DNA of 64,000 nt from Rhizorhabdus histidinilytica (GTDB lineage Bacteria > Pseudomonadota > Alphaproteobacteria > Sphingomonadales > Sphingomonadaceae): NCBI RefSeq assembly GCF_900167915.1, contig NZ_FUYM01000003.1:310001-374000 (forward strand), in the 5' to 3' direction. The notes under the pieces are model-generated. The model saw only the letters and a list, made by a program, of their open reading frames with translations, did no database searches and was not told where the DNA came from. The position numbers and the translations under genes are program-made. Below are positions 1-7,730 of the stretch, piece by piece (the stretch's first letter is position 1; each line of letters opens with the position of its first letter).

Positions 1-243
1 CGCTTCACCGCCGCCCAATATGCGCTGATCTCGGCCGCGGCGAGCATCGTCGGCCGGCTGCTGACCGGCACCAGCGCGGGCGCGATGCTCGACGCGATCG
101 GCTTTGTGAACTTCTACCTGCTCACCACCGTCGTCGCCCTGCCCGGCATCATCCTGTTCTGGCTGATGATGCGCGCCGGCCTGATCGATCAGTCGATCGG
201 CAGCGCGGGCGAGGAGGAGGACGGGACGAAGCCCGCCATCTGA
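1..243 (+). CDS. ampG: AmpG-like muropeptide MFS permease, C-terminal end (partial)
   Basis: Open from base 1 in frame 1 to TGA at 241-243, giving the last 80 residues of a membrane protein. Two hydrophobic helices are visible, including a stretch around FYLLTTVV and LPGIILFWL, followed by an acidic tail (GEEEDG). The pattern AQYALISAAASIVGR...G resembles the last two helices of AmpG, the inner-membrane importer of anhydromuropeptides used in peptidoglycan recycling. The 5' part lies outside the window, so the family call rests on the tail only; another MFS permease is possible. Confidence 0.7.
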   Translation, partial: RFTAAQYALISAAASIVGRLLTGTSAGAMLDAIGFVNFYLLTTVVALPGIILFWLMMRAGLIDQSIGSAGEEEDGTKPAI

Positions 244-276
244 CCGTCATGCCAGCGAACACCGGCATGACGGTCA
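241..276. terminator. Bidirectional hairpin between convergent genes
   Basis: A perfect 13-bp stem (241-253 with 264-276) encloses a 10-nt loop and overlaps the ampG stop codon. It lies between the convergent ampG and cysK genes. There is no clear T-tract, so it may equally be a dispersed palindromic repeat doing terminator duty. Confidence 0.6.
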
Positions 277-290
277 TGAGTTGATGCCAC

Positions 291-1208
291 CTACTCCGGC
301 AGGAAATCCGGCACCGACAGATAGCGCTCGCCGGTGTCGTAGTTGAAGCCGAGGAAGCGCTTGCCCGCGAAGTCGGGAAGCTTCTGGGCGATCGCCGCGA
401 GGGTCGCGCCCGAGCTGATGCCGACGAGCATCCCCTCCTCGCGCGCCGAACGGCGGGCATAGTCCTTGGCGTCGGCGGGATCGACCTGGACCACGCCATC
501 GAGAAGCTGGGTGTGGAGATTGGCGGGCACGAAGCCGGCACCGATGCCCTGGATCGGGTGCGGACCGGGCTGCCCCCCCGAGATGACCGGCGACAGGGTC
601 GGCTCGACCGCGAACACCTTCAGATTCGGCCAGCGCGGCTTGAGCACCTGCGCGACGCCGGTGATGTGGCCGCCGGTGCCGACGCCGGTGATCAGGACGT
701 CGATGGGCGTGTCCTTGAAGTCGGCGTAGATTTCCTCGGCAGTGGTGCGGACATGGACGTCGATGTTCGCCGGATTCTCGAACTGCTGCGGAATCCACGC
801 GCCCGGGGTCTGCGCCTGCAGCTCCAGCGCCCGCTCGATCGCGCCCTTCATGCCCTTCTCGCGCGGGGTGAGGTCGAAGCTCGCGCCATAGGCCAGCATC
901 AGCCGGCGCCGCTCGACCGACATGCTTTCCGGCATGACGAGGATCAGCTTGTAGCCCTTGACCGCCGCGACCAGCGCCAGGCCGATGCCGGTGTTGCCGC
1001 TGGTCGGCTCGATGATCGTGCCGCCGGCCTTCAGCTTGCCCGTGCGTTCGGCATCCTCGATCATCGCCAGCGCGATGCGGTCCTTGATCGATCCGCCCGG
1101 ATTGTTGCGTTCGGACTTGATCCACACCTCGGCGTCGCCGAACAGCCGGTTGATACGCACATGCGGCGTGGCGCCGATCGTCTCCAGTATCGATGCGTAT
1201 TTGGTCAT
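291..1208 (-). CDS. cysK: Cysteine synthase A (O-acetylserine sulfhydrylase)
   Basis: 305-residue PLP enzyme that makes cysteine from O-acetylserine and sulfide in the cytoplasm. The PLP lysine is K42 in the motif [10 protein letters not shown], the substrate loop TSGNTGIG follows, and the phosphate-binding loop [10 protein letters not shown] lies near residue 180; length is normal for CysK. The ATG at 1208 overlaps the TGA of the upstream MFS gene (ATGA), so the two are co-transcribed and translationally coupled. Frames upstream of this ATG are open only by chance. The pairing with an exporter behind a palindromic operator suggests joint control by a cysteine or thiol signal (inference). Confidence 0.93.
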   Translation of the reverse strand: MTKYASILETIGATPHVRINRLFGDAEVWIKSERNNPGGSIKDRIALAMIEDAERTGKLKAGGTIIEPTSGNTGIGLALVAAVKGYKLILVMPESMSVERRRLMLAYGASFDLTPREKGMKGAIERALELQAQTPGAWIPQQFENPANIDVHVRTTAEEIYADFKDTPIDVLITGVGTGGHITGVAQVLKPRWPNLKVFAVEPTLSPVISGGQPGPHPIQGIGAGFVPANLHTQLLDGVVQVDPADAKDYARRSAREEGMLVGISSGATLAAIAQKLPDFAGKRFLGFNYDTGERYLSVPDFLPE

Positions 1209-2494
1209 GCTGCCTTCTCCTGACCTGGAATGGTTTCGAACGACGTGGGCGGATCGAAGGTCCTCGCCCGCAATATTTCCGGAAAGAGCCGCGCCCACAA
1301 GACCGCGACCATGATCGTGCCGATGCCGCCCGCGACGACCGCCGTGACCGGGCCGACCAACGCGGCAAGGAAGCCCGACTCGGCTTCCCCCAGCTCGTTC
1401 GATCCCGAGATGAACAGGGTCGAGACCGCCCCCACCCGGCCGCGCATCTCGTCGGGCGTGTAGAGCTGGATCAGCGTCTGGCGGACGTAGACCGAGACCA
1501 TGTCGGCGCCGCCCAGCAGCGCGAGGCAGACCAGCGAGAGCGCCAGCGGATCGGGGAAGCGATAGGAGATGCCGAACAGGATGGTCGCCGCCCCGAACAC
1601 CGCCACCGCGACGAGCAGCTTGAGCCCGACGTTGAAATGGAGCGGCCAGCGGCTCAACCAGATCGCCACCACCGCCGCCCCGATCGCCGGCGCCGCGCGG
1701 AGATGGCCTAGCCCTGATGCCCCGACATGGAGGATGTCGCGCGCATAGATGGGCAGCATCGCCGTCGCACCGCCGAGCAGCACCGCGAACAGGTCGAGCG
1801 AGATCGCGCCGAGCACCAGCCGATTGCGCTTCAGGTAGGAAATCCCCTCCAGCATCTGCCCCCAGGGATGCTGCGACCCGGTGACGACGGCGCGCGGCAC
1901 CGGGCCGATCCGCATCAGCATGACGGTGGCGAGGGCGAGCAGGCCGGCGCTGACCGCATAAGCGAGCGGCGCGTGGATCGCGTAGAGATAGCCCCCGAGC
2001 GGCGGTCCGGCGATCGCGCCGACCTGCCAGGCGAAGGAGCTGACCGCGATCGCGGCGGGAAGCACTTCCTTCGGCACCAGATTGGGCGCCAGCGCCTGGA
2101 GCGCCGGCCCGGCGAAGGCGCGCGCGACACCGAGCAGCGCGGCGATCACGAACAGCGCCGGAAGGTTGACGGCGTCGAACCAGGTCAGCAGCGCCAGCGC
2201 TGCGGCACACAGCATTTCCAGTGCGGCGGTGCTGCGCGCGATCCAGCGCCGGTCGATCCGGTCGGCCACCAGCCCCGTCACGAGCGTCAGCAGCATCAGC
2301 GGCAGGAACTGGACGAGGCCGATCAGACCGAGCTGCAACGCCGCCTCGCGCGGAGGCATCGTCCGCCGGGCGACGTCGTAGACCTGCCAGCCGATGATAA
2401 CGACCATGCCGTTGAGCGCGAGCGTCGAGGCGAAACGGGCCAGCCAGTAGGAGCGATAGGCCGGGATCGAGAGAGGGTGCGCGCTCTTCGCCAT
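1205..2494 (-). CDS. MFS transporter, EntS/TetV-like exporter
   Basis: 429-residue polytopic inner-membrane protein with the expected 11-12 hydrophobic segments of the major facilitator superfamily. The cytoplasmic loop 2 signature appears as [11 protein letters not shown] near residue 78, and the second-half equivalent as [11 protein letters not shown] near 355, as in the DHA3/EntS group of drug and siderophore exporters. The ATG at 2494 has a good ribosome site (AGGAAGG). It is the first gene of the operon with cysK. The substrate cannot be read from sequence; its coupling to cysK suggests efflux of a cysteine-related metabolite, but that is only context. Confidence 0.85.
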   Translation of the reverse strand: MAKSAHPLSIPAYRSYWLARFASTLALNGMVVIIGWQVYDVARRTMPPREAALQLGLIGLVQFLPLMLLTLVTGLVADRIDRRWIARSTAALEMLCAAALALLTWFDAVNLPALFVIAALLGVARAFAGPALQALAPNLVPKEVLPAAIAVSSFAWQVGAIAGPPLGGYLYAIHAPLAYAVSAGLLALATVMLMRIGPVPRAVVTGSQHPWGQMLEGISYLKRNRLVLGAISLDLFAVLLGGATAMLPIYARDILHVGASGLGHLRAAPAIGAAVVAIWLSRWPLHFNVGLKLLVAVAVFGAATILFGISYRFPDPLALSLVCLALLGGADMVSVYVRQTLIQLYTPDEMRGRVGAVSTLFISGSNELGEAESGFLAALVGPVTAVVAGGIGTIMVAVLWARLFPEILRARTFDPPTSFETIPGQEKAA

Positions 2495-2557
2495 TACCTT
2501 CCTCTAGGCGGTCGGCCGGGCCTCCCGCAACCGCCCATCGCAGGGACGCGGACAATT

Positions 2558-2574
2558 TCTACCTAAGTGGTAGA
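2558..2574. promoter_or_regulatory. Palindromic operator upstream of the MFS-cysK operon
   Basis: TCTACC-TAAGT-GGTAGA forms a perfect 6-bp inverted repeat with a 5-nt centre in an AT-rich patch 64 bases upstream of the MFS start. Size and position suit a dimeric repressor site. Rrf2-family regulators often sit next to cysK in alphaproteobacteria, which makes that family the first guess, but no regulator gene is visible here. Confidence 0.5.
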
Positions 2575-2583
2575 TATATATTC

Positions 2584-4863
2584 TCAGGCCGGGCTGACGA
2601 AGCTGTCGAGCACCCGCTTACGGCCGGCATGCTCGAAGTCGATCTCGAGCTTGTTGCCCTCGATCTCGGCCACCGCGCCATAGCCGAACTTGGTGTGGAA
2701 GACGCGCTGGCCGAGCGCGATGTCCTTGCGCGGCGGCTGCGCGAAGCTGACCGCCGAGGCGCGCGCCTCGACGACCCGCGACCCGGCCTGCGGGCTGCCG
2801 AGGCCACCCGCCGCGGTCGCGCGCTGCCAGCCGGGGCCCCGGCCTTGCGACCGGCCGACATGGGCGAAGGGATCGGCATGTTCGGACCATTGCGCGCGCC
2901 ACAGCGATTCGCCGCCCGACATGGTCGTCTCGGTCTCGATATGCTGGTCGGGCAGCTCGGCGACGAAGCGCGACGGGATCGAGGAGGTCCACTGGCCGTA
3001 GATGCGGCGGTTGGCGGCATGGATGATCGTGCAACGCCGGCGCGCGCGGGTGATCGCGACATAGCCGAGCCGCCGCTCCTCCTCGAGGCTGGCGAGCCCG
3101 CCTTCGTCGAGCGACCGCTGCGACGGGAATACGCCTTCCTCCCAGCCGGGCAGGAACACGGTGTCGAACTCCAGCCCCTTGGCGGCGTGGATCGTCATCA
3201 CCGTCACCTTGGCGGCCTCCGCCTCGGCGTCGTTGTCCATCACCAGGCTGACATGTTCAAGGAAGTCGCCCAGCGTCGCATAGTCCTCCATCGCGCGGGC
3301 GAGCTCGTTGAGGTTCTCCAGCCGGCCCTCGGCCTCGGTCGACTTCTCGTTCTGAAGCATCGCGACATAGCCCGACTCCTCCAGCACCTGCCGGGTCAGC
3401 TCGGGATGCGACAGTTGCGACAGCAGGTCGCGCCAACGGGCGATGTCGCCGACCAGGTTGCCGAGCGCGCGGCGCGCCTGCGGGGTCAGCTCGTCGGTGC
3501 CGAGGATGCGCGCGGCGGCCAGCGTCAGCGGAATCCCCTCGGCACGCGCGAGCTGGTGGAGCTTGGCGACCGCCTTGTCGCCCAGCCCGCGCTTGGGCGT
3601 GTTGACGATCCGTTCGAAGGCGAGGTCGTCGGCGGGCTGGCTGATCGTCCGCAGATAGGCGAGCGCGTCGCGGATCTCGGCACGTTCGTAGAAGCGGAAG
3701 CCGCCGACGATACGATAGGGCATGCCGATCGCGATGAAGCGGTCCTCGAACTCGCGGGTCTGGAACTGGGCGCGGACCAGGATCGCGACGTCGTCGAGCT
3801 TGCCGCCGCCACGCTCGTGCGCCTCGATCTCGTCGCCGACGCGGCGCGCCTCCTCGGGTCCGTCCCAGACGCCGACGATGCGAACCTTCTCGCCCTCGGC
3901 TTCCTCGGTCCACAGCGTCTTGCCGAGCCGCCCGCCATTATGCGCGATCAGCCCGCTCGCCGCCGCCAGGATGTGCGGGGTCGATCGGTAATTCTGTTCG
4001 AGCCGGATCACCGCCGCGCCGGGAAAATCGCGCTCGAACCGCAGGATGTTCGCCACCTCGGCGCCGCGCCACGAATAGATCGACTGGTCGTCGTCGCCGA
4101 CGCAGCAGATGTTCTTGCGCTCCTGCGCGATCAGGCGGAGCCAGAGATATTGGGAGCTGTTGGTGTCCTGATATTCGTCGACCATCACATAGCGGAAGCG
4201 CTGCTGATAATCGGCGAGCACGTCGCGATGCGTCTTCAATATGGTCAGCATGTGGAGCAGCAGGTCGCCGAAGTCGCAGGCGTTCACCGCGCGCAGCCGT
4301 TCCTGATATTGCTGGTAGAGCTCCCCGCCGCGGCCGTTGGCGAACTGTTCCGCCTCGCCCGCGTCGATATCCGCCGGGGTCAGGCCGCGATTCTTCCAGC
4401 GGTCGATCAGCCCCGCGAGCTGGCGCGCGGGCCAGCGCTTCTCGTCGAGGTCGGCCGCTGCGAGCAACTGCTTGAGCAGGCGGAGCTGGTCGTCGGTGTC
4501 GAGGATGGTGAAGCTGGGGGTGAGGCCGACCAGCTCGGCATGGCGGCGCAGCATCCGCGCGGCGACCGAATGGAAGGTGCCGAGCCACGGCATCCCTTCG
4601 ACCGCCTGACCGAGCAGCCGCCCGACCCGCTCGCGCATCTCGCGCGCCGCCTTGTTGGTGAAGGTGACCGCCAGGATCTCGGACGGCCAGGCCCGCCGCG
4701 TCGCGACGAGATGCGCCAGCCGCGCGGTCAGCGCCGCCGTCTTGCCGGTACCCGCGCCGGCGAGGACGAGGACCGGCCCCTCGGTGGTGAGCACCGCCTC
4801 GCGCTGCGGCGGGTTGAGGCCGCGCAGATAGGCGGGTTCGGGAACGGGGGCATCCTGAGTCAC
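2584..4863 (-). CDS. uvrD: ATP-dependent DNA helicase UvrD/PcrA
   Basis: Superfamily 1A 3'-5' helicase (759 residues from the GTG) used in nucleotide excision and mismatch repair. Motifs run in order: Q motif LNPPQREAV, Walker A AGAGTGKT, Walker B DEYQDTN, QSIYSWRGA, motif IV QNYRST, motif VI VAITRARR, and a C-terminal Tudor-like tail with GQRVFHTKFGYG. The GTG at 4863 is preferred because a LexA box ends five bases upstream and the conserved part begins soon after; an in-frame ATG at 4899 would put that box inside the gene. Confidence 0.93.
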   Translation of the reverse strand: MTQDAPVPEPAYLRGLNPPQREAVLTTEGPVLVLAGAGTGKTAALTARLAHLVATRRAWPSEILAVTFTNKAAREMRERVGRLLGQAVEGMPWLGTFHSVAARMLRRHAELVGLTPSFTILDTDDQLRLLKQLLAAADLDEKRWPARQLAGLIDRWKNRGLTPADIDAGEAEQFANGRGGELYQQYQERLRAVNACDFGDLLLHMLTILKTHRDVLADYQQRFRYVMVDEYQDTNSSQYLWLRLIAQERKNICCVGDDDQSIYSWRGAEVANILRFERDFPGAAVIRLEQNYRSTPHILAAASGLIAHNGGRLGKTLWTEEAEGEKVRIVGVWDGPEEARRVGDEIEAHERGGGKLDDVAILVRAQFQTREFEDRFIAIGMPYRIVGGFRFYERAEIRDALAYLRTISQPADDLAFERIVNTPKRGLGDKAVAKLHQLARAEGIPLTLAAARILGTDELTPQARRALGNLVGDIARWRDLLSQLSHPELTRQVLEESGYVAMLQNEKSTEAEGRLENLNELARAMEDYATLGDFLEHVSLVMDNDAEAEAAKVTVMTIHAAKGLEFDTVFLPGWEEGVFPSQRSLDEGGLASLEEERRLGYVAITRARRRCTIIHAANRRIYGQWTSSIPSRFVAELPDQHIETETTMSGGESLWRAQWSEHADPFAHVGRSQGRGPGWQRATAAGGLGSPQAGSRVVEARASAVSFAQPPRKDIALGQRVFHTKFGYGAVAEIEGNKLEIDFEHAGRKRVLDSFVSPA

Positions 4864-4867
4864 CCGC

Positions 4868-4882
4868 GAACAGTTAGGGAAC
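4868..4882 (-). promoter_or_regulatory. LexA (SOS) box at uvrD
   Basis: On the coding strand GTTC-N7-GTTC, the direct-repeat LexA operator known from alphaproteobacteria, ends five bases before the uvrD GTG. UvrD is SOS-induced in other bacteria. About two such 8-base matches are expected by chance in 64 kb, so the position is the argument. Confidence 0.6.
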
Positions 4883-4933
4883 AGCACGCGCCGGGGCAAG
4901 GCCCGGATCGGCGCGCGCCTTCCTCCACCGCAG

Positions 4934-4964
4934 AAAACCCCGGCCGGGGACGCACCGGCCGGGG
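4934..4964 (-). terminator. Rho-independent terminator of the Flp pilin gene
   Basis: A 10-bp GC-rich stem (4938-4947 with 4955-4964, 7-nt loop) is followed on the minus strand by TTTT. It lies 26 bases after the pilin stop codon. Confidence 0.8.
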
Positions 4965-4989
4965 CAGCGGAAGCGGGTTGGAGAAGCCC

Positions 4990-5157
4990 TTACGAGGCCT
5001 TCATATTGTTGCTGACGTTGTTGAACGTCGTGGAAAGCTGATTGCCCAGCGCCGTCATCGCGGTGATCGCCGCGACCGCGATCAGCGCCGCGATGAGGCC
5101 ATATTCGATGGCGGTGGCGCCGCGGCTGTCGCGAAGGAGCTTCGTGAACTTGTGCAT
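4990..5157 (-). CDS. flp: Flp/Fap-type pilin subunit
   Basis: 55-residue type IVb (Flp) prepilin. After a short basic leader (MHKFTKLLRDSRG) comes the hallmark ATAIEYGLIAALIAVA with the conserved Glu and Tyr, then a polar Asn/Ser-rich tail. Such pilins are cleaved after the Gly by a TadV-type peptidase and assembled by the Tad machinery for adhesion. It stands alone here with its own terminator; no tad genes are in the window. Confidence 0.9.
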   Translation of the reverse strand: MHKFTKLLRDSRGATAIEYGLIAALIAVAAITAMTALGNQLSTTFNNVSNNMKAS

Positions 5158-5399
5158 TCGGACCATCCTTTTGCCGTCCCGTACGACTTTGGTCTAAACC
5201 GCCCCGCCTTAAAGGCGCGTAACCCGCAAGGGTTAAGCCGCCGAAAACCAAGCTTTCCGACGAGCCTCCCGATCGGGCCCCGCTCCGCCGGTTAGACTAA
5301 GATCGAATGAAACGCCCACGCCGGTCCGGCCCGGCCGATTGAGCCGCGGGATCGCCGGCCCTATCTGGCGGGCCAAGGTCAAATGAGGATTTGCAGTCG

Positions 5400-5504
5400 A
5401 TGGTCGAGCGTTTTCCCGGTCATGCCTATCTCGTCGCCGCGCTGATCGGCGCGGGCGCGCTGTGGCTCCTGGCGAGCCAGATCATCAGCATCTTCGTACC
5501 CTGA
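5400..5504 (+). CDS. Small single-span membrane protein
   Basis: 34-residue ORF from ATG at 5400 with one hydrophobic segment (roughly residues 10-32) and no known motif. Codon use is GC3-rich like its neighbours, and GAGGA precedes the start at a slightly long distance. It is a plausible but unproven gene between the pilin gene and the prophage. Confidence 0.4.
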   Translation: MVERFPGHAYLVAALIGAGALWLLASQIISIFVP

Positions 5505-5533
5505 GAGCGGGCCGGCCGATAGGCGGCCCATGG

Positions 5534-5553
5534 ATTCCCGCTTTCGCGGGAAT
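5534..5553. repeat. REP-like palindrome
   Basis: ATTCCCGC-TTTC-GCGGGAAT, an 8-bp inverted repeat of the kind widely dispersed in proteobacterial intergenic regions. It produces the familiar spurious peptides MDSRFRGND and PSFPRKRES. It lies 29 bases outside the prophage left end. Confidence 0.6.
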
Positions 5554-5581
5554 GACGGAAAGATAGGGAAACTGGCAGAGT

Positions 5582-5598
5582 GTCTGGTGGGTCCGCCG
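5582..5598. repeat. attL core (17 bp)
   Basis: gtctggtgggtccgccg is identical to 49280-49296. It is the orphan copy of the tRNA-Lys 3' end left at the far side of the prophage. Confidence 0.9.
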
Positions 5599-5662
5599 CC
5601 CATCACACTAAACCGAATTAATGGCAGAAATCCGCGATCTCATGAGATCGTCTATTTTCAAC

Positions 5663-5682
5663 TGCCCCCAAGAATGCCCCCA
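5663..5682. promoter_or_regulatory. Integrase arm-type sites, left end
   Basis: Two TGCCCCCA octamers start at 5663 and 5675, 12 bases apart and 65-84 bases inside the core. The same octamer with the same 12-base step occurs at the integrase end, as expected for arm sites bound by the integrase N-terminal domain. Confidence 0.65.
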
Positions 5683-5700
5683 GATTATTTTCGTCGGCCG

Positions 5701-5955
5701 TCAGGGACGCGGGCTCACCGAATCGTACTTACGCTTCAACCAATGCTCCATGCCCCCGCCGGAGCCTGAACCCTCGACCGGCTTTCCGATCGATTCTAGG
5801 TAGCGCTGGCGGATCGCATCTGCCTCCTCGGGCGGAAGTTGATCATCGACGCGAGGCGCCGCCTGTAGCTGCGCCTCTATCACCGACCGAGCCGAGCCGA
5901 TCGGCGGTGCGGCTGGCTGAACGGCCGCCGAGGCAAAGATCACCAAGGTCAACAT
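5701..5955 (-). CDS. Small exported protein of unknown function
   Basis: 84-residue protein from ATG 5955, chosen because GGGGGA lies at good distance upstream; a longer in-frame start at 6009 lacks this. The N-terminus (MLTLVIFASAAVQPAA) looks like a short signal peptide or anchor, and the rest is polar with a Gly/Ser tail before KRKYDS. It is the first gene inside attL, a usual place for lysogenic-conversion genes. No family was recognised. Confidence 0.5.
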   Translation of the reverse strand: MLTLVIFASAAVQPAAPPIGSARSVIEAQLQAAPRVDDQLPPEEADAIRQRYLESIGKPVEGSGSGGGMEHWLKRKYDSVSPRP

Positions 5956-6061
5956 GGCTAGTTCCCCCTTGTGCAACCGGCGCGACGCCCCCGCCCGCCG
6001 GTCGGCCATCCGAATATCGCAGTAGCCGCCTTGCCGATATCGGGGAAACTACAGCCCATGA

Positions 6062-6454
6062 TCAGGCCGCCCAAGCTTCCGCCGGGTCGAACGGCTGAGC
6101 CGCATCGCCGTCAATTGTCGGGTCGTCCCCTTCCATGTTGATCAGGATCACCAGGCCGAGCGTGGCGCCTTCGAGGTGCGCGCCCTTCACGCGCTCGACG
6201 ACCGCGCGGACATCATAGCCCCGGTCGATCTTGCTGCCGATCCAACTGGCGTGCTCGGCGGCGAGATAGCCGAGTTGAACGCCTCGGCAGGAGAAGATCG
6301 CGACGGCGGCCGGATCATATTCATTGGCCGGCTCGCGGATGAGGTTGACGCGCTCGCCGCGCGCGCAACGGCGCAGCTCGTCCTGCCGGCTGGACCCGTC
6401 GGCATTCGGATATCGCTCGCCCCGCGCCGCCAGCCGGAAGTCGTTCCACCCCAT
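6062..6454 (-). CDS. HIRAN-domain protein
   Basis: 130 residues consisting of little more than one HIRAN domain. The typical pattern is present: GERYPN near the start, R-containing strand, NEYDPAAVAIF near residue 45, and GYLAAEHA about ten residues further on. In HLTF/Rad5 helicases this OB-like fold binds DNA 3' ends; stand-alone copies occur in phages and defence-linked operons with unknown roles. A strong ribosome site (GGAGGGG) supports ATG 6454. A LexA box 21 bases upstream suggests damage-induced expression. Confidence 0.75.
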   Translation of the reverse strand: MGWNDFRLAARGERYPNADGSSRQDELRRCARGERVNLIREPANEYDPAAVAIFSCRGVQLGYLAAEHASWIGSKIDRGYDVRAVVERVKGAHLEGATLGLVILINMEGDDPTIDGDAAQPFDPAEAWAA

Positions 6455-6475
6455 TTCTCACCCCTCCAAATTTGA

Positions 6476-6490
6476 GAACAAAATCGGAAC
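6476..6490. promoter_or_regulatory. LexA (SOS) box between divergent prophage genes
   Basis: GAAC-N7-GAAC (GTTC-N7-GTTC on the minus strand) lies 21 bases from the HIRAN start and 74 bases from the YozE-like start, in the divergent promoter region. Same type as the box at uvrD. Confidence 0.55.
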
Positions 6491-6564
6491 ATCGTATGAA
6501 GGGGCCGCTTCGAGTCGGGCAAGAGCGATTCAGTCCGATCCGGATAAACCCCTATGGAGGCACC

Positions 6565-6786
6565 ATGGCCGACCTATCTTCCCGCCAGCCGTTCGGCGCC
6601 TGGCTGCTGAAGCAGCACGATCGCCCCGGCTTCATAGGCGCGCTCGCGAAGGGCATGCGCGCTGATCGAACCTTTCCCCGCAACGGCAGCGTCGACGACG
6701 TGCGCAAGCACCTGTCGACGATCAGGGCCGAGGGCGACGCCTTCGAGGCCCTGGACGACGCCGAAACCGATTGGCTCTGCCATTGA
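6565..6786 (+). CDS. YozE/DUF1250-like small protein
   Basis: 73 residues resembling the YozE SAM-like fold: PFGAWLLKQ at the start, a central LAKGM..DRTFP, and an EAFEALDDAETDW-type C-terminal helix. YozE-like proteins of Firmicutes are about this size; their role is not known. ATG 6565 has TGGAGG upstream, and its TGA overlaps the TTG start of the next gene (TTGA). Confidence 0.6.
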   Translation: MADLSSRQPFGAWLLKQHDRPGFIGALAKGMRADRTFPRNGSVDDVRKHLSTIRAEGDAFEALDDAETDWLCH

Positions 6787-7061
6787 GCGCGATCCCCTGC
6801 CCCGACACCGTGCGGCGGACGGTGGTGCGGCTGGTGCGCGATCAGGGCCTCGATCTCGCCTCAGTGTCGCGGATGATCGGGCGCAATGACGCCTATCTGC
6901 AGCAGTTCGTGAAGCGTGGGACGCCGCGGCGCCTGCCCGAGCAGGAGCGGCTGCACCTGGCTATCGCGCTCAACGTCGACGAGCGCGAGCTGGGCGCGCG
7001 AGATCCATGGGCACCGCCCGTTAACCGAGCGGGGCTATTGTCCGAATCGGTCGGGTCGTGA
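6783..7061 (+). CDS. HTH protein related to the N-terminal domain of sphingomonad S24 regulators
   Basis: 92 residues from a TTG that overlaps the previous stop codon. The core LASVSRMIGRNDAYLQQFVK followed by GTPRRLPEQERLHLA is the helix-turn-helix module that precedes a LexA-like S24 peptidase in many alphaproteobacterial repressors (from memory of that family). Here the peptidase half is absent, so it would be a stand-alone DNA-binding protein that cannot self-cleave. Co-transcribed with the YozE-like gene downstream of the LexA box. Confidence 0.65.
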   Translation: MSAIPCPDTVRRTVVRLVRDQGLDLASVSRMIGRNDAYLQQFVKRGTPRRLPEQERLHLAIALNVDERELGARDPWAPPVNRAGLLSESVGS

Positions 7062-7086
7062 GAGCGTGGCCGCAATAGGAGGGGCT

Positions 7087-7338
7087 ATGATGGAAGGTGC
7101 CGCATTCGATCCGGGCTTAACCGGCGGCGAGGTGGTCGACCTCGCGAGAGACGTCATGCTTGCCTATGGCGATCTATCGAAAGGCTTCGTTATGGCCATG
7201 GTGAGAAAGACCGCCGTCGATGCCGACCCGGTCGCCCGCGATTTGTGGCTCGCGGTCGCGGATATCGTCTGGACGCTCGATCCCGTGCCTAGCGCCGGGT
7301 GCCCTGCCGAACTGGCGGACGAGATCAGACTGCACTGA
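7087..7338 (+). CDS. Hypothetical prophage protein
   Basis: 83 residues starting with Met-Met at 7087 behind a near-ideal ribosome site (AGGAGGGGCT). The sequence is acidic and mostly helical, with Cys in a PSAGCPAEL tail; no motif was recognised. Third gene of the small plus-strand group behind the LexA box. Confidence 0.6.
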   Translation: MMEGAAFDPGLTGGEVVDLARDVMLAYGDLSKGFVMAMVRKTAVDADPVARDLWLAVADIVWTLDPVPSAGCPAELADEIRLH

Positions 7339-7730
7339 TCGCCACCCAAATAGCGCGAGTCATGCCCATAGGATTCGCTCGGTTTTCCGTCGGAAATCTG
7401 CGGGTTTTGGTCGAGTCGCTCAGCAAGCATTCGCGACGCGATTGGGGTGCCGGCTGGTCGAGAGAAATCGGATCGCGGAGGATAGAAAGCGGCGGATTTC
7501 AGAGCTTTTTCAGTCGAGATAACCCGGCCGGCTGAAGGGGCTCTTGAGTGGAGCGGCCCGACGGGCTCCCACCGTCCTCACACCCCTTGGAAGGGGCTCG
7601 TCGTCTGGACGGGCCGCACGATCCTGCTGCCCCTGCTGCCGGCGAACTGCAACAGGGAAAAGGTAACCGCCGGTTACCTTTTCGGGTCGGACCGAAGTTC
7701 GACGCATCCCCGCCGCTTGGCGCATCCATC
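7339..7730. other. Gene-poor stretch between convergent genes
   Basis: No ORF here has a ribosome site or coding character. The only clear structure is the palindrome at 7657-7683. Confidence 0.5.
7657..7683 (-). terminator. Perfect 12-bp hairpin downstream of mom
   Basis: GAAAAGGTAACC-GCC-GGTTACCTTTTC. The stem is flanked by A/T runs on both sides, so it can terminate both the minus-strand mom transcript (48 bases after its stop) and transcription from the left. Confidence 0.6.

Noticed and set aside
291-2555. 754-residue ORF joining MFS-region sequence to CysK
   Set aside because: Only the last 305 residues (cysK) are coding; the first part is the wrong frame of the MFS gene.
2629-5295. 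888-residue plus-strand ORF opposite uvrD
   Set aside because: Antisense shadow produced by high GC3 in uvrD; no start signal, and the Arg/Gln/Asp-rich composition is typical of shadows.
7164-7522. ORFs overlapping the 7087-7338 gene
   Set aside because: Neither has a ribosome site; the 7087 frame has AGGAGG at proper distance.
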